A stretch of 41,219 nucleotides of DNA from Candidatus Obscuribacterales bacterium (GCA_019746975.1 JAIERK010000176.1:1-41219), one strand, 5' to 3'. Numbered from the stretch's first letter, positions 16,194-25,149 are shown. A program made the numbers and translations. Notes: generated by a model not told the origin, from the letters alone.

Positions 16194-16953
16194 ATAGCCG
16201 TTGTCTCCGCCCCCGATCGCAACAAACTCGAGACTGATAGTCCTACGCAGTCCATTGAATCCCCGACCTCAAGGCTTTACAGTGCACTTGGAAGATAAAC
16301 CAGTCATTCTTTGTTACCGCAAAATATATAAAACTGTTTTTCGAGTTCGCCAATACTCCGAGTGTCACGACGAGAGTGAAGACGATTTTCTGCCATCGCG
16401 AACTTTCTCTGTCTGCGGACCATATAGGCGTATCTGATTCGAGCGACATGATGTGTACCTGCTATCAACTTCGTGGAAGCATCATTCTATGCTGGGTTGT
16501 GATTGTTCTTAGCTGGGAATAGCACTCGACTCTTTCGGGGGATTTTCCTGACCTTTTCGGGGGAAGTACCCAGAGAGAGTGTTCGGGGGTGGGGCACGAA
16601 CCTACCTTTACGTTCGAACCGTTCGCTTCAGGATTATCGTTTCAGGGGGCCTTACGCCATGTTCGTGCCACGATGGGTTATTAAACTGGTTTGAAATTCA
16701 AATGCTGACGTTGATGTCACACTCATGTACGACACTTGAGAAATGGAGGAATAACCCGATCGGCTCGCTCACTGCAATTTCGACTATTTGACTAAGAACG
16801 AACGAAGATTGACCCTTTACAATTTCGTAACAAGTTGTACCTACAATCTTCAAACCATCGCACCCTCACTACCAATTGAATAAGTCGCAAAACAGGTGAA
16901 CAAAGGTCCGAACCGCCTGCAAGCCTCTTTGCGCCCCAAAATAGGAGATCATA
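16194..16953. other. Long intergenic region before the accessory locus
   Basis: About 760 bases without a supported gene; the frames at 16201-16437, 16503-16694 and 16579-16791 lack ribosome sites and protein features. It contains three TTCGGGGG direct repeats (16534-16589) and, closer to the gene at 16954, an 8-bp inverted repeat GAAGATTG (16804-16811) / CAATCTTC (16844-16851). A single TGTCAC/TGTACG pair with 11-bp spacing (16715-16731) only weakly resembles the boxes found before the other small genes. Confidence 0.5.
16534..16589 (+). repeat. Three TTCGGGGG direct repeats
   Basis: TTCGGGGG occurs at 16534-16541, 16556-16563 and 16582-16589. The first two share an extended TTTCGGGGGA and lie 22 bp apart (two helical turns); the third is 26 bp further. 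They lie about 370 bases upstream of the first gene of the accessory locus and could be protein sites. Confidence 0.4.
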
Positions 16954-17373
16954 ATGAATCTCATAGTTCCTACTTCCTTTGATTATGTGAACAACGACCT
17001 TAACCTCAAGCAGAACGGCTTCGGCAATTCCGGCATAGATAGGATTTCTGATAACTCCACTGGACCCATCGAGGCACCGCCCGCGGTATCTAGAATCAAC
17101 CACTATCCTTCGGATCGAACCGGCACGAGCGAAAGTAGATCAACCGAGAACCGTAGCATTGACTTTCATCCGACGGTGCGCTCGTCGTCCACACCGTCTT
17201 ACAGAGACACTCGATTCGATGTCAGCGCGCCGCCGATAGCGACTCCAATAAGACAAGCCGACAATGTCAATGTGATGACCAGCGAAAAGAGTTTTGTTGA
17301 AGCCCAGCGCTTGGTCGATTGGCAATTGCTCCGTGAAATTCGCCCTACGATCATCTGCGCGAGCATGCAGTAG
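16954..17373 (+). CDS. Small soluble protein, first of three interleaved small genes (small-1)
   Basis: 139 aa, start MNLIVPTSFDY with AGGAGA just upstream (7-base spacing). There is no signal peptide or membrane segment. The middle (about 30-110) is Ser/Thr/Pro/Arg-rich and probably disordered. The end WQLLREIRPTIICASMQ resembles the end of the gene at 21715 (YNLAEILPTMICAAIN). The M-[NS]-L-x-[IV]-P start is shared with the genes at 21715 and 27531. It directly precedes membrane gene A1 (36 bases), as 21715 precedes A2 with only FKBP between. Function is unknown. Position and shared ends suggest a partner or substrate of the A/B membrane proteins (inference). Confidence 0.75.
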   Translation: MNLIVPTSFDYVNNDLNLKQNGFGNSGIDRISDNSTGPIEAPPAVSRINHYPSDRTGTSESRSTENRSIDFHPTVRSSSTPSYRDTRFDVSAPPIATPIRQADNVNVMTSEKSFVEAQRLVDWQLLREIRPTIICASMQ

Positions 17374-17409
17374 GTAAGCGAGTCTCGAAGTTTCTTTCTG
17401 GTGGTTTCT

Positions 17410-19131
17410 ATGTTACTAAGACAACAGATCATTCTCTATATTTTGGTTTTTTTGTGTGCTGGAATTAGTCAGGCTTTGGCCGCTACAGGCAGTCAGGAAG
17501 TCAAAAGACAACGAGCACTCAACTTCACGCTCAGAGGATTGGATGATGCTCTCTACAACAGCGGAAAGTTCGACCCCACCACGAGCGGTGGCGAACAGGG
17601 TAAAGCGCTCATGCCGCACAGCGATTTTTACAAGGCACTGAGCGCAGTGTCGCCTGTGCAGATGGATTCCACTGTTCCACAGTTGTTGGGCACACATGCG
17701 CCGACAATGAATGCAGAGAGTAAGACTCCGCGAACCTGCGATCCATCGAAGTTTCCCGATGGGAATCAAATGGAATATGCAGACGGTGGAAGCAAAGTAT
17801 TTGGTCCGTGCTGTGGTGATCGTGGGTCGCAAGCCGGTCTGAAGCCATACTATTTCGAACGGTTTCCTGAAGCTGATGGAACTGGACAGCCAATTACTGA
17901 TAAATACAGAGAGATCTTGCCGAAGACGAAAAGCTGCACTTTGAGCAATCCAGTAGGTTATTGCGCGGCTCGCGAAGCGATAAAGATGAATCGGAAAACG
18001 CCTAACGAGATCTCGCTGGCTGAGAGAATGAAGCTCGATGTGGCGCGCCAACAGCTTCTCGACGATATGAAGTTCGAAGCTCTTTCAAATTTCCAGAAAT
18101 CACAGGCTGCCCTGGGTGGTGCTTGCGAGGGCGCTTCGGAGGCTGTTTCTGATTCATTTGATTCGACTTGGCCGAAGATGCTGGCGCTGTCAGCGACACC
18201 CTGTCCCAACGTGGGAAATGAGAGGACCGGTCAAAAGTGCTTGGCGAGTCAACCGATCAAGACGCACGAAAATGCGCTCTACCTCGTCCAGGAAGTATAC
18301 AAGCTGGTATACCTTCCTATCGCGCTTCTCCTACTTCTGCCCGGAGCGGTGCTCACATCGATGAAAGGGCTGGTCTCGCACAGCATCAGCAACAGTTCCA
18401 ATGATGATGGTGCCAGTCCATTCACAGGTATTCTTCGGTCTCTGGTGGCGATTTTCTTGATTCCTGCGTCGCAACTTATCGTTAGTTACACGATCGATGT
18501 AGGCAATGCCTTGCAAGGCGAAATCGCTACCCGCATCAACTACAAAACCTTACAAGGCTATGGCGACGAGCAAGTGTTCCGGGCGCCGATGTCCAACTTT
18601 TCCGGAGGACTCTTGCCTCCGCGAAGTGGAAAAGTACAGGGTAAGATCACGCAAGGTCCAGAAGATAAGGCGGAACTGTTCAATGTCGACCCGGCTTCCA
18701 TCATGTTGCAAACAATGGCCAATGCAATGTCGCAATCTGCGGCATTCGGACTGGTTATCTTGTGTGCCTTTCAAATTGTATTGGTCTCGTATCTCTTTTT
18801 GATGGGTCCGGTAGCAGCAGCATTTTATGCCTGGCCAGGCTCGGTTGGTTCGCTTTTCACAAGAGTATTCACGAGTTGGCTGGATGCCATGATCAACGTT
18901 GCCTTGTGGCGCTTCTGGTGGTGCGTAGTTTTGCTCATCATGGATTCGCGATTGACCTGGCTTGGCGCAGGGCTCGAGATGTATTCGATGTGGGAGCTGC
19001 TCATGTTCATCTCCTTTCTGGTGATCATGACCTCTGTTCCGTTTAATCCCTTTGATTTTAGAGCTGGCGACATGATTCAGCAGATCATGGCCAAGTCGGA
19101 AGAAGCCGTTGATAAGGCATCGAAAAAGTAG
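17410..19131 (+). CDS. Secreted/membrane protein A1 of the duplicated A-B pair, five predicted helices
   Basis: 573 aa from ATG 17410 (TGGTGG 5 bases upstream; the GTG at 17401 is less likely). A signal peptide (IILYILVFLCAGISQALA) is followed by a roughly 270-residue extracytoplasmic domain with several Cys (CCGD, CDPSKFPDG, CAAREA). Then come five hydrophobic segments: about 300-318 (LLLLLPGAVL), 341-366 (GILRSLVAIFLIPASQLIVS), 446-470, 490-514 (Trp-rich, WRFWWCVVLLI) and 526-543. The N-terminus differs from A2 but the membrane part is nearly collinear with it. The helix 1-2 block is also shared with B1 and B2. I do not recognise a family; polytopic T4SS subunits (VirB6/TrbL) are a weak structural analogy. 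It is followed 33 bases later by B1, so the genes are probably co-transcribed. Confidence 0.85.
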   Translation: MLLRQQIILYILVFLCAGISQALAATGSQEVKRQRALNFTLRGLDDALYNSGKFDPTTSGGEQGKALMPHSDFYKALSAVSPVQMDSTVPQLLGTHAPTMNAESKTPRTCDPSKFPDGNQMEYADGGSKVFGPCCGDRGSQAGLKPYYFERFPEADGTGQPITDKYREILPKTKSCTLSNPVGYCAAREAIKMNRKTPNEISLAERMKLDVARQQLLDDMKFEALSNFQKSQAALGGACEGASEAVSDSFDSTWPKMLALSATPCPNVGNERTGQKCLASQPIKTHENALYLVQEVYKLVYLPIALLLLLPGAVLTSMKGLVSHSISNSSNDDGASPFTGILRSLVAIFLIPASQLIVSYTIDVGNALQGEIATRINYKTLQGYGDEQVFRAPMSNFSGGLLPPRSGKVQGKITQGPEDKAELFNVDPASIMLQTMANAMSQSAAFGLVILCAFQIVLVSYLFLMGPVAAAFYAWPGSVGSLFTRVFTSWLDAMINVALWRFWWCVVLLIMDSRLTWLGAGLEMYSMWELLMFISFLVIMTSVPFNPFDFRAGDMIQQIMAKSEEAVDKASKK

Positions 19132-19164
19132 ATTAGCAATCCTGCGGTAGAGGACGTTTGCACA

Positions 19165-21276
19165 ATGAGTTTAACTAAAACAGGATGGAAGCTGGTATTG
19201 ACGATGGTGATCGTCGTCGGTTGTTTGGCAAGCAGTCAGACAGCCCTTGCTTTTCCGGCATCAGGCACCAGTCCAAAGACAGGACTCTCCGCATTCTATA
19301 ATTGTCAGCAGAACGTCAATTGTTCTAATGGTCCTTGCAATAAGGATGGTTCACCCGACAAGAAGAACCCTTGCTTCTACAACGTGGACAAACGTGCCGG
19401 CGGTGGAATGACACCAGGGAAAGAACTCGCCGGATGCAGCAATCCCGTCGCTTTCGAAGGTACTAGTTCAGTTGGGTGCATGAGACCGGACAATTTCGAT
19501 AGCCGTTGTTTCACAGGACCTGAGGTGACGGCCAATAAAATCAAACAAGTATTTGATGCTAACCAGAACAAATTTTCCGATCCGGTGACCGGGGCGTACG
19601 CTGCTGTTTCCGCGGAAATAGCCAGTCAGAGCGCCGCTAATGCCGATCGCCCATTGCAAAACGCGATGCAGGGCCAGGCCCAGGCAATGGGTTGCGCCAC
19701 GGCCGCAGCTGATGTGTGCGGAGAACTCGGCCACACGATGGCGGACACGGCGATCGAGTATGTGGCCACATCGATGCACAACTTTACGATTGACGATAGC
19801 AATATTTGGAACAGAATTCGAAATGAGATCTTCGTTCCTATGGGCATTCTTTTGTTGCTACCAGGGGCGGTGCTGTCTCAAACAAGAGCGATTATGGCAG
19901 CCTCGAATCCGGTGCTTGGGCAGGTCAATCCATTCGATGGCATCTTGCGTTCGCTCGTCGGTATTTTCCTGATTCCAGGCACTTATCTGGTCTGCAACTA
20001 TGGCATCGACCTGGCGAATTCAATTACTTACACCATTTCGTCCGAGTATAAGCGGATGCACCGCTCCGACATGTATAAGGACGCGCTATGCCATGAGATC
20101 AAGGCGATGCCCTGGCGACTGCCCCAGGAAAACCGCAACACCATCGACATTCCCGTGTCGTCGATGGGACAGATTTTACTGGGCAACAAGACTCCGTTCG
20201 CCCAACTAGAGGCTGAGCTTATTGCCGTCAAAATCTATGATCCCTGTGCAAAGATCTATATAGTGCCGGAAGACAGAGCCAATGAAGTGGTACCAGCGAG
20301 TGTAATGGCGGCGCGTATGGCGGCCAACTCGAGCAACGCTGCGCTTTGCACCTCCTGGAGTATCCTCTGCGCGCTCCAGATGGCTTACCTGTATTATTTG
20401 TGGTGTGTCGGTCCCGTTGTAGCTGCGCTCTGGGTCTGGCCGATGAAGCATTTGCGCGACGCGTTGCCTTCCTGGGTTGAGGGAGTGATCACCGTATGCT
20501 TCTGGTCGTTCTTCTGGAACACGGTCGTCCTGCTCATCGCCTGCTTTCGTGGTGTAGATGAAACCGGCACCATCATGATGCTAGCCTTGAATACTCTCGC
20601 CAATCTCTCGGTCAAGTTCGCTTTCGATTTTGCTGGGCTCGTTCGCGGAGCTGCTGGAGAAGCCATGAAACTAGGCGACAAGATCGCCAAGGCGGTTGGC
20701 GACTCGGCGAAAGATGGCGGCGGCGGCAAAGACAAGAAACCTTCCGGTCCATCCGACAAGCCGAGTGACGGAGGCGATAATCCGATTCCACCGATGACGC
20801 CGGATAAAAAGCACTTGACTATGACACCTCCACCACTCGCCCCTATGCCGCGACTCAAAATGACGGAGACCATGATTTCCCCTCCGATTTCCAGCGCAAA
20901 CGCGGTTTCGTCGGAAGCGGCTCCGGTGAAGCAAGAAGAGAAGATTGACAGGAGAAGGAATCTGTTCGCCTACGAAACAGGGCGTGGATACCATCCGAAC
21001 ATCGCACAGCAAACCAATCTTCGTGGACTGGTTGCTAGACCGAAAGCATTCGAAGTCGGTCCGCCACCACCTGCTCGTACAGATGGCGGCCAGGGACTCG
21101 CCTCGAGGTATGCCGAGCCAATGCCTTGGACGGAGAACGCCTCTGTCAAAGATGATGCCACAGCATGGCATAAGCCGACTCACGATATCGCGGGCAGCCA
21201 TGCGGCCGATTCATTCAATCTTTCCGGATCTCGACCGAGTCTCGGAGAGTCGCTTGCTACCCAGTTTTCCACATAA
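19165..21276 (+). CDS. Secreted/membrane protein B1 of the duplicated A-B pair, with Pro-rich tail
   Basis: 703 aa. The signal peptide ends near SSQTALA. The extracytoplasmic N-domain is Cys-rich (about 10 Cys between residues 48 and 115, including YNCQQNVNCSNGPC), suggesting disulfides. Hydrophobic segments lie at about 223-242 (GILLLLPGAVLSQ), 259-285 (GILRSLVGIFLIPGTYLV), 396-425, 437-462 (VCFWSFFWNTVVLLIACF) and 467-492. The loop between segments 2 and 3 is extremely conserved with B2: residues 309-335, from CHEIKAMPW to DIPVSSMG, are identical. The last 190 residues are disordered and Pro/Lys/Asp-rich, probably cytoplasmic or facing partners. Function is unassigned. AGAGGA lies 10 bases before the ATG. 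Confidence 0.85.
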   Translation: MSLTKTGWKLVLTMVIVVGCLASSQTALAFPASGTSPKTGLSAFYNCQQNVNCSNGPCNKDGSPDKKNPCFYNVDKRAGGGMTPGKELAGCSNPVAFEGTSSVGCMRPDNFDSRCFTGPEVTANKIKQVFDANQNKFSDPVTGAYAAVSAEIASQSAANADRPLQNAMQGQAQAMGCATAAADVCGELGHTMADTAIEYVATSMHNFTIDDSNIWNRIRNEIFVPMGILLLLPGAVLSQTRAIMAASNPVLGQVNPFDGILRSLVGIFLIPGTYLVCNYGIDLANSITYTISSEYKRMHRSDMYKDALCHEIKAMPWRLPQENRNTIDIPVSSMGQILLGNKTPFAQLEAELIAVKIYDPCAKIYIVPEDRANEVVPASVMAARMAANSSNAALCTSWSILCALQMAYLYYLWCVGPVVAALWVWPMKHLRDALPSWVEGVITVCFWSFFWNTVVLLIACFRGVDETGTIMMLALNTLANLSVKFAFDFAGLVRGAAGEAMKLGDKIAKAVGDSAKDGGGGKDKKPSGPSDKPSDGGDNPIPPMTPDKKHLTMTPPPLAPMPRLKMTETMISPPISSANAVSSEAAPVKQEEKIDRRRNLFAYETGRGYHPNIAQQTNLRGLVARPKAFEVGPPPPARTDGGQGLASRYAEPMPWTENASVKDDATAWHKPTHDIAGSHAADSFNLSGSRPSLGESLATQFST

Positions 21277-21714
21277 GTGCGATTTGACAAATCGATTAAG
21301 GTCGAGTTCTGTGTTCGGCAATGATGTCCTAATCCCGGTCTGAACCATTCATGCAATACGCGTCAACGCTGAGCTGAGGTCACCTTCGGTTTCACCGACG
21401 GAAAGCCTGCTGTTGTCGTGCCGGAATCAAGGACGCTTATCAAATTCAATGACGAGATTGTCGTTCAAATTCCGAATTCGTGGTTGGGACTTTTGAGTCC
21501 GTAATATCTAAATGTTCGCCTGCGTAGATATTTGGGGTGGCTCAAGGCGGTTTGTGCAGCCATAAGGGTTTTCACCTCGATTTCACTAATTTCGACAACA
21601 ATATCACTGTTCGGTTTACCACGATATCGAAATCCAATTTTATTCCCGATAGAGAGAGTCGCTGCGGCCTTCTCAGAAGGCCGTGCTGACTTTCCCACGC
21701 TTCAGGGGGAGATA
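21277..21714. promoter_or_regulatory. Long leader of the Cys-repeat protein gene
   Basis: This 438-base gap has no supported plus-strand gene. It contains an odd palindrome CGATTTG-A-CAAATCG (21280-21294), an inverted repeat AATATCTA (21503-21510) / TAGATATT (21525-21532), a PhoB-like direct repeat (21570-21586), and a stretch 21570-21643 homologous to 27404-27476 before the third small gene. It is probably the promoter and 5' UTR of the gene at 21715. Confidence 0.55.
21570..21586 (+). promoter_or_regulatory. PhoB/OmpR-type direct repeat TTTCAC-N5-TTTCAC
   Basis: TTTCACCTCGATTTCAC consists of two TTTCAC half-sites 11 bp apart, the geometry of PhoB boxes (TGTCAT-N5-TGTCAC in E. coli). It lies 128 bases upstream of the start at 21715 and about 12 bases before an AT-rich possible -10 (CAATAT). 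Matching boxes lie before 27531 and 31436. Confidence 0.5.
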
Positions 21715-22677
21715 ATGAGTCTTTCAATTCCTGCTCAATTTCTATATCAAGCCGATGACCAGACTTTGCAAGGTCATTTCTGTCAGCAAGCGACCGGTAC
21801 ATTACCACAACAAATTGCCCCCAATGCAACCTCTCTGTCGGCACCGTACACGGTGCCAGGCAGAATGCCGATGTTGCTTGCTGATGAAAGTGAATGCGCT
21901 GGCCCAGGGGAGTTCAGGGGGTATTTACATTTTTCTCCACCCTGGCAACATATCCCAATAGAGGGTCGAGAAGAGAGAAGCTGTGCGCAGAGGACCGAGC
22001 AGGCTCTCGGAGTGTCACACCGCCGTGCTGAACTGGTTGAGGGGTCATCCTGTTTGGCGAGAGCGAACGATGGTGTGACACTCCAGACGACCTGTTTGAG
22101 TGAGTTGTTAGCCGAAGCCGAGGAGGCTTTATCCGTGTCTTCTTGCTATCCACAAGATCGCGAGGACAACGGTTATACGCAGAGGACCGCGAAGGCGCTC
22201 GAAGTGTCTCACTTGAAGGTAGAACAGGAGGAGGGGTCGTCCTGTCGAGATGGAGCCAAACCAAGTGAGACACTCGAGACGACCTGCTTAAGAGGGTTGT
22301 TGGCGGAAGCGCGGGAAGCGTTATCTTCAGCCCCTGGATACGAACAAGACAGTTATGCGCAGAGTGCAGCACCGGCGTCAGGAGTGCCTCTACAACGAGC
22401 ATATCGAGAACAGGTTGAGGGGTCGTCCTGTTCGGTAAGGACGGATGGTGGAGAGGTACTCCAGACGATCTCCTCAAGCGAAGAACTTCTTGCGAAACTT
22501 GGCACTTACAGTCAAGACGAGTTCACGGCGGCACCACCAATGGGTTTTCGATTCGACTATAATCTCGCCGAAATCTTGCCGACGATGATCTGTGCTGCGA
22601 TTAATGATAGTCGCGATGGCGCGACTATTCCGACTGCTCAACCCGACCGGCTTCAAGTGCAAAAAAAACTCGATTAG
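21715..22677 (+). CDS. Cys-containing tandem-repeat protein (small-2)
   Basis: 320 aa from ATG 21715 (AGGGGG 5 bases upstream). The longer frame from 21532 runs through the conserved leader, so I reject it. The start MSLSIPAQF matches the M-[NS]-L-x-[IV]-P start of the neighbouring small genes. Residues about 91-270 hold three tandem repeats of roughly 55-64 aa (start 91, 155 and 215). Each has QR/QS-x-A, a V-[SP] turn, EGSSC, a TLQTTC-like block and LLAEA. The second Cys is lost in repeat 3. The C-terminus YNLAEILPTMICAA resembles that of the gene at 16954. There is no signal peptide. Function is unknown. Paired Cys could bind metal or form disulfides if exported (inference). Confidence 0.75.
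   Translation: MSLSIPAQFLYQADDQTLQGHFCQQATGTLPQQIAPNATSLSAPYTVPGRMPMLLADESECAGPGEFRGYLHFSPPWQHIPIEGREERSCAQRTEQALGVSHRRAELVEGSSCLARANDGVTLQTTCLSELLAEAEEALSVSSCYPQDREDNGYTQRTAKALEVSHLKVEQEEGSSCRDGAKPSETLETTCLRGLLAEAREALSSAPGYEQDSYAQSAAPASGVPLQRAYREQVEGSSCSVRTDGGEVLQTISSSEELLAKLGTYSQDEFTAAPPMGFRFDYNLAEILPTMICAAINDSRDGATIPTAQPDRLQVQKKLD
21985..22520 (+). repeat. Three in-frame tandem repeats within the Cys-repeat protein gene
   Basis: Units start at 21985, 22177 and 22357 (about 192, 180 and 165 bases). Each carries GCGCAGAG-like and GAGGGGTCRTCCTGT segments, so the duplication is visible at DNA level. Units have diverged by substitutions and small indels while staying in frame. Confidence 0.7.
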
Positions 22678-22808
22678 ATTTCTGATGCCGATCTTTCCGC
22701 CGGCTGGTGATGGTTCCCGCTCGACCGGGCTATTAGTCAAGATTGCGATTCCCACTAATCTCTACCACGGAAGTTTGCTCAGTGACGACATCGAATAAAA
22801 AGTCAGCG

Positions 22809-23339
22809 ATGGAACAAATTGCGATAATGGTTTCCATCGTGGCGACGTGCTTACTTTCAGCTTGTTCGGCTGGACCGCCGGAAGAAGTAAAAGCAATCAA
22901 CTATATTGAACCTATGTCATTGGCGAACCCAAGTCGCGTTCCAAGGGCTTATGACTGGAGTATGGATCTGGGAACGCCTCCACCAAAGCCTCCCGGCAAG
23001 CCAGTTTCTACGAATAGTGGATTGGTGTATCAAGATCTTGTGGAAGGTTTTGGCCTCAGTCCATCGATTGATCATATGGTGCTCCTCCACCTCACGGGAT
23101 ATCTTCCTGATGGAACAAAATTCGAGTCGTCGCGCGATAAAGGCATGCCTCTCTCGATCACGCTTGGGCGCCATCAGACGATAAGCGGAATCGAAGAGGG
23201 ACTCATGGGAATGAAGGTGGGTGGTACGCGAAAACTGAGTATTCCCCCCGCGCTCGCATATGGAAACAGAGGCAGAGGGAAGGTACCACCGAATGCGAGG
23301 CTAACCTATGAGGTGGAACTTTTGAGCAGCGATCGATAG
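22809..23339 (+). CDS. FKBP-type peptidyl-prolyl isomerase-like lipoprotein
   Basis: 176 aa from ATG 22809; the longer TTG frame from 22743 lacks a ribosome site. Signal peptide with lipobox LLSAC, so probably a membrane-anchored lipoprotein. Residues about 75-176 form an FKBP domain (LLHLTGYLPDGTKFESS, GMPLSITLG, ISGIEEGLMGMKVGG, IPPALAYG, NARLTYEVELL). Several FKBP12 active-site positions differ: Tyr26 is Leu, Asp37 is Glu, Phe46 is Leu, Val55 is Thr and Trp59 is Ile, whereas Tyr82 (AYG) is kept. Isomerase activity may be weak, with a chaperone role likely. It lies inside the A/B locus just before A2, so it may assist folding of the extracytoplasmic domains (inference). Confidence 0.88.
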   Translation: MEQIAIMVSIVATCLLSACSAGPPEEVKAINYIEPMSLANPSRVPRAYDWSMDLGTPPPKPPGKPVSTNSGLVYQDLVEGFGLSPSIDHMVLLHLTGYLPDGTKFESSRDKGMPLSITLGRHQTISGIEEGLMGMKVGGTRKLSIPPALAYGNRGRGKVPPNARLTYEVELLSSDR

Positions 23340-23406
23340 GCGTATTGAGACAAGACTCTTGGTTGGTGAATAACATTTGTTCAGTACAAGGACCGGAAGG
23401 ATACAG

Positions 23407-25149
23407 ATGCACAGCAGGTTGACAGAGTCAATTCCCTCATACCAAGGCAGTTTCGGTTTGAAACGAAACACGATTATCGTAGGACGTATGAGAGCAGTTT
23501 TGCTTCTAGTTGTTTTTGCGATGGTTTGGTCTTTTCCTGCTTTCGCAAGACAGCAAGTCAAAGACAGTTATTTGAACTGGATGGACAGGAGAATGTTTTT
23601 TGACGGTGGTGGTGGTCAGGGTGGTGGCGCACCATTTCCACAGGGCAAATCGTTTTATGAAAACCTCTCGAAGGTTAAGCCTTCTTCTAGAACAAGCAAT
23701 GCCACGATGCAATTTGATGGTAATCATGGTCCTCAAACGAGCGGCTCATCGCAGAATCAAGAATACGATGTCTCTAAAATGGAGAACGGAGAGACCGGTT
23801 ACTATACGGAGCGAGGCATTTCTGATGAGATGTTCGGACAGAAGTGCACTCCGGTAAAGCAGTACTACAACCAGAAGCAAGAGCTGGACGGCAAGGTGCC
23901 ACGTGGGAAGTATCGCGAGATACCGCCGAAGCAAGGCGAGATGCCGTTGCGCAATATAGTGGAAAATGCTTTCTACCGTAATATGCAGACGAGCTTCAAG
24001 GGCAACAAAGGTGTGACCTCGGACCGCGGGAATAGCGCTAAGATTTCGGCCGAAGCAGATGCCTTCAAGAATGCAATGTCAATGGAGTCGCAGGGGCAAT
24101 CCTCGGGTGCCCAAGAGGGCATGACGGGGATGGCGGAGACTGCTGCAAATGCGGAATCGGACGCATTTGACTCTACCTGGATGCAAATGATGGAATTGTC
24201 TCGCACACCTTTATTGAACATTGCCAACGAAAATGTGGGCACCGCATGTAGTGCAAGTCAACCGCTTAAAACATATTCGGAAGCGGTCTATCTCGTGCAG
24301 AAAGCCTATAGGCATGTTTATCTCCCGATAGGCATTCTGCTGCTTTTGCCGGGTGCCGTTATAACTCAGGTGAAGGGTCTTGTATCATCCGGGATGCTGC
24401 ATAACACCAGTGATGACGACATAGTAAGTCCGTTCACAGGAATTCTCCGAAGTCTTATAGCGATTTTCTTGATCCCTGCGACGCAGGTCATAGTCAGTTA
24501 TGCCATAGACGTCGGAAACAGTACTCAGTATGAGGTTTATCGACACATCAATTACGAAGGCATCAATCGATGGGCTGACGAACAAGTATTTCGTCCGCCG
24601 GATGAAAATTTCAAAGGTTCGATATTACCGGGTTCTATGCTCCAGAGCGTGGGAAAATTGTCGGAAAAGCCAGAGAAAATGGCAGTACCTCTCAACATGA
24701 ATCCGGCCAGCATCATGCTGCAGATGCTTGCCAACTCAATGGCTGAAAGCGCGGCTTTCGGGCTCGTAATCCTGTGCGCATTTCAAATTAGCATGGGCTG
24801 TTATCTGCTACTGATGGGACCAGTAGCGGCTGCCCTGTATGCATGGCCGGGTGGTACGGGCTCTCTATTTCAACGTGTGTTCGTAAATTGGGTCGATGCA
24901 ATTATCAATTTAGCGCTCTGGCGATTTTGGTGGTGTGTGGTGCTACTGACAATAGACACTCGCTTGGGTTGGTTAGGCGGAGAGCTCAATATCTATTCGA
25001 TTTGGGAGTTGATGATGTTCATTGCTTTTCTGGTAATCATGACTTACGTACCATTCAATCCGTTTGATTTCAAAGCCGGAGAGATGGTCGCGCAAATTAT
25101 GGCGAAAGCGGACGAGGCAGTTCAGGAAGCGTCTCAAAAGAAGGGATAG
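23407..25149 (+). CDS. Secreted/membrane protein A2, paralogue of A1
   Basis: 580 aa from ATG 23407, chosen for GGAAGGA 5 bases upstream. An alternative is ATG 23488, which starts directly at the signal peptide MRAVLLLVVFAMVWSFPAFA. The N-domain of about 250 residues is less Cys-rich than in A1. From SDAFDSTWMQMMELSRTP on, the protein parallels A1 (SDSFDSTWPKMLALSATP): LLLLPGAV, SPFTGILRSL, DEQVFR, NPASIMLQ, ESAAFGLVILCAFQI, MGPVAAALYAWPG, LWRFWWCVVLL, YVPFNPFDFKAGEM. Codons differ widely, so the duplication is old or the genes were under long protein-level selection. It is followed 66 bases later by B2. Confidence 0.85.
   Translation: MHSRLTESIPSYQGSFGLKRNTIIVGRMRAVLLLVVFAMVWSFPAFARQQVKDSYLNWMDRRMFFDGGGGQGGGAPFPQGKSFYENLSKVKPSSRTSNATMQFDGNHGPQTSGSSQNQEYDVSKMENGETGYYTERGISDEMFGQKCTPVKQYYNQKQELDGKVPRGKYREIPPKQGEMPLRNIVENAFYRNMQTSFKGNKGVTSDRGNSAKISAEADAFKNAMSMESQGQSSGAQEGMTGMAETAANAESDAFDSTWMQMMELSRTPLLNIANENVGTACSASQPLKTYSEAVYLVQKAYRHVYLPIGILLLLPGAVITQVKGLVSSGMLHNTSDDDIVSPFTGILRSLIAIFLIPATQVIVSYAIDVGNSTQYEVYRHINYEGINRWADEQVFRPPDENFKGSILPGSMLQSVGKLSEKPEKMAVPLNMNPASIMLQMLANSMAESAAFGLVILCAFQISMGCYLLLMGPVAAALYAWPGGTGSLFQRVFVNWVDAIINLALWRFWWCVVLLTIDTRLGWLGGELNIYSIWELMMFIAFLVIMTYVPFNPFDFKAGEMVAQIMAKADEAVQEASQKKG

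Noticed and set aside
16715..16731. TGTCAC-N5-TGTACG pair before the first small gene
   Set aside because: Only one good half-site, over 220 bases from the gene, and no similarity to the 17-bp boxes outside the half-site.
21265..21273. Perfect TTTTCCACA (cyanobacterial-type DnaA box)
   Set aside because: A single copy overlapping the end of the B1 gene; no cluster around it.
21465..21698. Antisense frame in the leader of 21715 whose product (DIVVEISEIEVK) loosely resembles the CsrA beta strands
   Set aside because: The homologous leader at 27404 keeps the DNA but shifts the frame, so protein-level conservation is not supported; the resemblance is probably chance.
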